A DNA stretch of 64,000 nucleotides. Source: Chitinophaga jiangningensis. Its GTDB lineage: Bacteria; Bacteroidota; Bacteroidia; Chitinophagales; Chitinophagaceae. The stretch lies in the NCBI RefSeq assembly GCF_900142605.1, contig NZ_FRBL01000001.1, forward strand, positions 62,001 to 126,000, given 5' to 3'. Of this stretch, positions 59,862 through 64,000 are shown piece after piece. Every line of letters starts with the position of its first letter. Within the stretch, counting starts at the first letter, position 1. The notes below the pieces were generated by a model, which made no database searches, was not told where the DNA came from, and saw only the letters and a list, made by a program, of their open reading frames with translations. The translations under genes and the position numbers were made by a program.

Positions 59862-60217
59862 GTTGTTGTACTCCTTCTTCTGCTGCCTTTCCCAATCACA
59901 TAATCCAGACATCTGAAATCCTGCTTTTCTACCGCAAAAATCCCAGCGGTTCCAACGCATGCAGCATCGATCTGTTTAATATCATACTAGCGGTTTAGGC
60001 AATCTGAATATCAGCTATATAGTCCATTTTCCTATAATCCCTGGCCACGCGATTATCTATGTCAATACAGGCTGTGATAACATTTTAGGCAAGAAATCAC
60101 TTTCCTGCATTTCTTATTATATATTTGCAGCCTATTTAAGGAAGCCATAAGTTTAAAACATTTTTTTACTGGATGAAGTGAGTCCTTCATCCAAAATCTA
60201 TACCTATAGTCCAATTT
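59862..60217 (+). promoter_or_regulatory. Upstream region of the RHS genes with a -7 box
   Basis: This 356-bp gap has no ORF or RNA gene that I can support. TATATTTG at 60120-60127 fits TAnnTTTG and lies about 90 bp before the first RHS-like gene. Confidence 0.35.
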
Positions 60218-60475
60218 ATGAAGCGTTTTAGTGTGTTTTGCCTACTTGGGGCAATGCTGATGATTTATTCCAGAACCCATTCGCAGTCCCTTACAAGTTT
60301 ACCCAAAATCTTCCCTCACGAACCGCTCATAGGCGTTACTGCAGAAACCAACCAGAATGGCAGGGTCCAACGGTATTCCTATGATCCATATGGTCGCCTG
60401 CAATCAATAAGGGACCAGGAGAATAACATCCTGAAATTGATACAGTATAAGTACAGCACTGAAACCACGAACTAG
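60218..60475 (+). CDS. Small secreted protein with one YD/RHS-type repeat
   Basis: Protein of 85 residues with a signal peptide ending THSQS (about residue 23). The mature part has a single YD-like repeat (VQRYSYDPYGRLQSIRDQENNILKLIQYKY). It lies 88 bp before a giant RHS gene. Similar short YD proteins precede such genes in this group, so it may help export or hold the large protein. Function unproved. Confidence 0.7.
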   Translation: MKRFSVFCLLGAMLMIYSRTHSQSLTSLPKIFPHEPLIGVTAETNQNGRVQRYSYDPYGRLQSIRDQENNILKLIQYKYSTETTN

Positions 60476-60563
60476 TGCGTATATCAGACTATGATGGCAA
60501 TTTTCGTGATCGTCTTCGCAGTCTGATTTGGAAACATACATTATTGACCTAGCTTTTTCTATT

Positions 60564-63500
60564 GTGAAAAAAATTTTCCTCCTCCTTACCAATGTATTAA
60601 TATATTCAGGCATAAGCGCCCAGGAAAACAAACCAGAGGTGGCTCCTCCTGTGCAAGCAAATCCAGAATCTGTTCCGGCGGCATACACAAACCCAGCTAT
60701 TAACTTTGTTCGTTACTGGGAACCAGCCATTCCAATTTCCAATGCCGCGGATATAAGTAGCCGCACGAAATCGGTGAGCCAGGTAAAAGAGCAAACAGCT
60801 TATGTGGATGGCCTTGGCCGCCCATTACAAGCAGTGGTGAAGGGTATTGGCCCAATGGGTGGCGATCTGGTAACACCTTTCCTGTACGATCAATTTGGCC
60901 GGGAAGTGCTCAAATATCTCCCCTATACATCTAATACCGGCGACGGTAACCTGAAATTGAATCCTTTCGCGGAGCAACAACAATTTTACCAGGCTTATCC
61001 GGCCGCACAACTAAACACAATTTATTACAGTGAAACGGAATATGAAAGTTCTCCATTAAACCGGCCATTACAAAGCTGGGCTGCCGGCAACAGCTGGGCA
61101 AAAAGAACAGATGGCCATCCTGTACAGCAGCAATCTCTTTCTAATGATGCAAATGATCAGGTGGTGGTATGGACAATTGACAACAACGGGAATTCCGTTG
61201 CATCAGGATATTATCAGGCAGGAACGCTCTACAAGGAAGTATTAATCAATGAAGACAATGCCCAGACCATTAGCTTCAAAGATAAAAGTAATCACCTCAT
61301 CCTAAAAAAGACAGAACAAACAGCCTATCATCCAAATGCTTATGCTGGCTGGTTGAGTACCTATTATGTATATGACGACCTGGAGCTATTAAGAACAGTA
61401 ATCCCACCCCTTGCGGTTGAAAGAATTACCGGCAACTGGAATATCGCCAAGGTTATAGATGAACTCTGCTTTCAATATAATTATGATGGCCGCGGCAGAA
61501 TGACGGAGAAAAAAATACCGGGTGCCGGGGTTGTTGAAATGGTATATGATACCAGGGACCGGCTCGTATTTACCAGGGATGCAAACATGCGCTTAAAGGG
61601 CGACTGGTTGGTTACATTTTATGATGGACTGAACCGACCTGTGGAAACTGCAATATATCATCCGTCCGTGCCATCAGACCGTATTTCGTTGCAAAATGCA
61701 ATGAACCTGGTAACCAATACAACAGGGGCGCAACAGTATACTTTCGCTGGTGTGGACAACCTGGTAATGGCCAGTGATCAGCAGAAATCCTTGTATGAAG
61801 CGAGAAATAGCATAGAACTGATAGATGGCTATAACTCCAATACAGGTGAAATAGAATTCCGTATTAACCCAAACCTGGATGCAGGTCTGGTAAACCTGCA
61901 GGTAACCAATCCCCTGCCGGATTTAAGTAATACGGAACTTACTCCTCTTACATTTACCTTCTATGATGATTACAACTATCCAGGAGTAATAGCACCGGTA
62001 GGTTTTGATTTTATTCCTTATAAAGATGCAAATGCTGTTGGTCCTGTGGACCCCGTAAGAACTTTAAATACACTTGGTTTAGTCACTGGTAGCCGCATTC
62101 GCGTGCTTGGTACGGACCAATGGCTTACCACCACCAGCTATTATGACGACAAGGGCCGTGTACTGGAAGTGGCCAAAGATAACTACAACGCAGGCCGGAA
62201 TACCATCCATACCATGTATGACTTTACGGGAAAGATACTGATCACCCATGAACTGCATACCAATCCGGCGAGTAAAAAGCAGTCAAACATCGATGTTATC
62301 TCCAGAAATACATATGATGCTGCGGGCAGGTTACTGACTGTTACAAAGCGTTATAATAATGATGTCAGCCTGGAGCGTGTTATATTATCTAATACTTATG
62401 ACGCAAATGGCCAGCTTCAGAAAAAAGACCTGGGCATTGGTAGTGATGGAGTTGCCATAACGTCCGTAAATTATGATTATAATCTACGTGGCTGGCTCAC
62501 CGGGATGAATAGATCCTACGTAATGAATGGCAGCGGTGAGCGGATGTATTTCGGACAAATTCTCGCCTACGACAACGGCTTTGGTCAAAAGCTATTTAAT
62601 GGTAACATAGCCGGACAGCAATGGCGCGCTTATAATGATCCTGTTGCCAGAGCTTATGGCTATACCTACGATAAGGCTGACAGATTGCTTACTGCTGATT
62701 TTAACCAGCAGAACAATGGCCCTTCCGATAGTTGGGAAAAAAATCTAATAAACTTTTCAGTATCAGGCCTCAGTTATGATGCCAATGGCAATATCATGGC
62801 CATGAAGCAGGAAGGCATTGCAGGTGGAAGCAACGCAGTAGTAGACAATTTACAGTATAGCTACTTCGACAACAGCAATAAACTGAAGTCAGTGTATGAC
62901 GATGGCGGAACTCCAGCAGCACTTGGAGACTTCAAGAATTCCCCGTCCAATGGCATTGATTATGGGTATGATGTAAACGGCAACCTTACCAGCGATGAAA
63001 ATAAAGGTATTACCCATATCGGATATAACCTTCTTAATCTGCCTGAACTAATATCTGTTGGCAACAAAGGAGAAATTAAATATCTATATGATGCGCGCGG
63101 TATTAAATTGAAGAAAATCGTTACAGATAAAACAGTTTCTCCAATAAAAGTCACAGAAACAGATTATATCGCCGACCTTGTATATCGCAATAATGAGATG
63201 GAAATGATTAGTCATGAAGAAGGCAGACTTCGTGCGGTCAACAAGGAAGGAGTAGCACCATTATACATCTATGACTACTTTCTGAAAGATCACCTGGGAA
63301 ATGTCCGCACGGTATTAACGGAGCACAATGATCAAACTATCTATGCGGCAACTATGGAAACCGCTAAGGCTTCCACGGAAGAGGCATTATTCAGCAATGT
63401 TTCAACCACCCGTGCAGACCTCCCTGTAGGTTACCCGGCAGATGAAACTACTTTCTCCAATAAATTTGCATCTAAGTTGAATGGTGGCACCGACAAAAAA

Positions 63501-64000
63501 GTAGGCGCTTCATTAGTGCTGCGTGTAATGGCTGGAGATACTGTTAAAATAGGCACAAAAGCCTTTTACAAATCAACTGTTGGTCAGAAAAAAAATGCAT
63601 CCAAAGAAGAAATACTCAGCTCGCTGCTAAATGCGTTTGGTGAAAGTTCCGGCACCGGAGGCCATGGTAGTGTAGCTGCTAATCGCACTCCTGCCAGCAA
63701 TCTCACAGGGAATGATCTGCGCAGACTGGCTGATAAGAACCCGAACCAGGAACTGGCAGATAAACCGAAGGCCTATTTAAACTATGTGCTGTTTGATGAT
63801 CAGTTTAAACTGGTTGATCAAAGCAGTGGCCTTAAACAGGTGGCCGCAACTCCTGATGAGCTGCAAACACTGGCAACCGGAGATGTAGTAATGGATAAAA
63901 GTGGATTTCTGTATATTTATACCAGCAATGAAACCACACAGGATGTCTACTTTGATAACCTGATAGTGACGCATAATGGAGGACCGGTGCTGGAGGAAAC
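60564..64000 (+). CDS. DUF6443/RHS repeat surface protein, C-terminus beyond window
   Basis: Partial gene; the frame from GTG 60564 stays open to the window end (1145 codons). The GTG begins a good signal peptide (VKKIFLLLTNVLIYSGISAQ). Alternative TTG 60528 is weaker. Residues about 75-250 match DUF6443 (AYVDGLGRPLQAVVKG, TPFLYDQFGRE). Many YD repeats follow (YDGRGRMTEKKI, YDANGQLQKKDL), and the RHS core-associated segment KDHLGNVRTVL is near residue 909. Such proteins wrap a C-terminal, often toxic, domain, which here lies outside the window. It is likely exported, perhaps by type IX or another Bacteroidota route. Confidence 0.88.
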   Translation, partial: MKKIFLLLTNVLIYSGISAQENKPEVAPPVQANPESVPAAYTNPAINFVRYWEPAIPISNAADISSRTKSVSQVKEQTAYVDGLGRPLQAVVKGIGPMGGDLVTPFLYDQFGREVLKYLPYTSNTGDGNLKLNPFAEQQQFYQAYPAAQLNTIYYSETEYESSPLNRPLQSWAAGNSWAKRTDGHPVQQQSLSNDANDQVVVWTIDNNGNSVASGYYQAGTLYKEVLINEDNAQTISFKDKSNHLILKKTEQTAYHPNAYAGWLSTYYVYDDLELLRTVIPPLAVERITGNWNIAKVIDELCFQYNYDGRGRMTEKKIPGAGVVEMVYDTRDRLVFTRDANMRLKGDWLVTFYDGLNRPVETAIYHPSVPSDRISLQNAMNLVTNTTGAQQYTFAGVDNLVMASDQQKSLYEARNSIELIDGYNSNTGEIEFRINPNLDAGLVNLQVTNPLPDLSNTELTPLTFTFYDDYNYPGVIAPVGFDFIPYKDANAVGPVDPVRTLNTLGLVTGSRIRVLGTDQWLTTTSYYDDKGRVLEVAKDNYNAGRNTIHTMYDFTGKILITHELHTNPASKKQSNIDVISRNTYDAAGRLLTVTKRYNNDVSLERVILSNTYDANGQLQKKDLGIGSDGVAITSVNYDYNLRGWLTGMNRSYVMNGSGERMYFGQILAYDNGFGQKLFNGNIAGQQWRAYNDPVARAYGYTYDKADRLLTADFNQQNNGPSDSWEKNLINFSVSGLSYDANGNIMAMKQEGIAGGSNAVVDNLQYSYFDNSNKLKSVYDDGGTPAALGDFKNSPSNGIDYGYDVNGNLTSDENKGITHIGYNLLNLPELISVGNKGEIKYLYDARGIKLKKIVTDKTVSPIKVTETDYIADLVYRNNEMEMISHEEGRLRAVNKEGVAPLYIYDYFLKDHLGNVRTVLTEHNDQTIYAATMETAKASTEEALFSNVSTTRADLPVGYPADETTFSNKFASKLNGGTDKKVGASLVLRVMAGDTVKIGTKAFYKSTVGQKKNASKEEILSSLLNAFGESSGTGGHGSVAANRTPASNLTGNDLRRLADKNPNQELADKPKAYLNYVLFDDQFKLVDQSSGLKQVAATPDELQTLATGDVVMDKSGFLYIYTSNETTQDVYFDNLIVTHNGGPVLEE

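Overview
The window reads as chromosomal DNA of a Bacteroidota member, most likely Chitinophagaceae and probably Chitinophaga or a close relative. Supporting features are Bacteroidota-type -7 boxes (TAnnTTTG) ahead of several genes, few recognisable Shine-Dalgarno sites, many lipoproteins, a SusD-like protein, an MbnH/MbnP pair, a DUF4954 protein beside glmS, a eukaryote-like class Ia ribonucleotide reductase small subunit, and a giant DUF6443/RHS gene. The species assignment is inference. I see no rRNA, tRNA, CRISPR array, transposase or integrase.

Layout: 1-5.6 kb holds a hutH cut by the left edge behind a MarR regulator, a SET-domain protein, a bestrophin-like channel, an MgtE magnesium channel and a lipoprotein histidine phosphatase. 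5.7-13.2 kb holds a secreted S9 peptidase, glmS with DUF4954 (one operon), and tag. 13.2-15.1 kb (minus) is an MbnP/MbnH pair whose start codon lies in a 16-bp hairpin. 15.1-21.0 kb (minus) is a non-phosphorylative L-fucose operon (symporter, mutarotase, two SDR dehydrogenases, lactonase, diketo-acid hydrolase, one unknown lipoprotein) that lacks the dehydratase step. 21.2-23.7 kb has a VanX-like dipeptidase between two REP-like double hairpins, then two similar lipoproteins. 23.8-29.2 kb (minus) is leuC-methyltransferase-leuD-leuB-leuA.

30.9-33.0 kb is the most unusual stretch. A unit of about 743 bp occurs three times in tandem, the last copy shortened. Each unit has a stem-loop with a T tract, then a leader with a hairpin and an H-type pseudoknot, then a 43-residue, very basic, four-cysteine microprotein gene, then a conserved stem-loop. 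Copies 1 and 2 carry a second tiny ORF. Synonymous divergence between copies with all cysteines kept, and pair-preserving changes in the leader stems, argue that both the proteins and the RNA structures are under selection. I do not recognise this family.

33-46.5 kb holds an ABC transporter pair, nrdB-nrdA, an orphan SusD-like lipoprotein, a TrmH-type methyltransferase, an AsmA-family protein, an SdpI-family protein, an MFS exporter and a TPR membrane protein. 46.5-52.2 kb (minus) is a TolC-AcrA-AcrB type efflux operon. 52.6-60 kb holds lipA, a probable outer-membrane protein, an OsmC protein, four small accessory genes, a creatininase-family protein divergent from a LysR regulator, and an HxlR regulator divergent from an imine-reductase-like oxidoreductase. 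From 60.2 kb a small YD-repeat protein precedes a giant DUF6443/RHS gene that runs off the right edge. Strong intrinsic terminators, several bidirectional, separate most convergent units.
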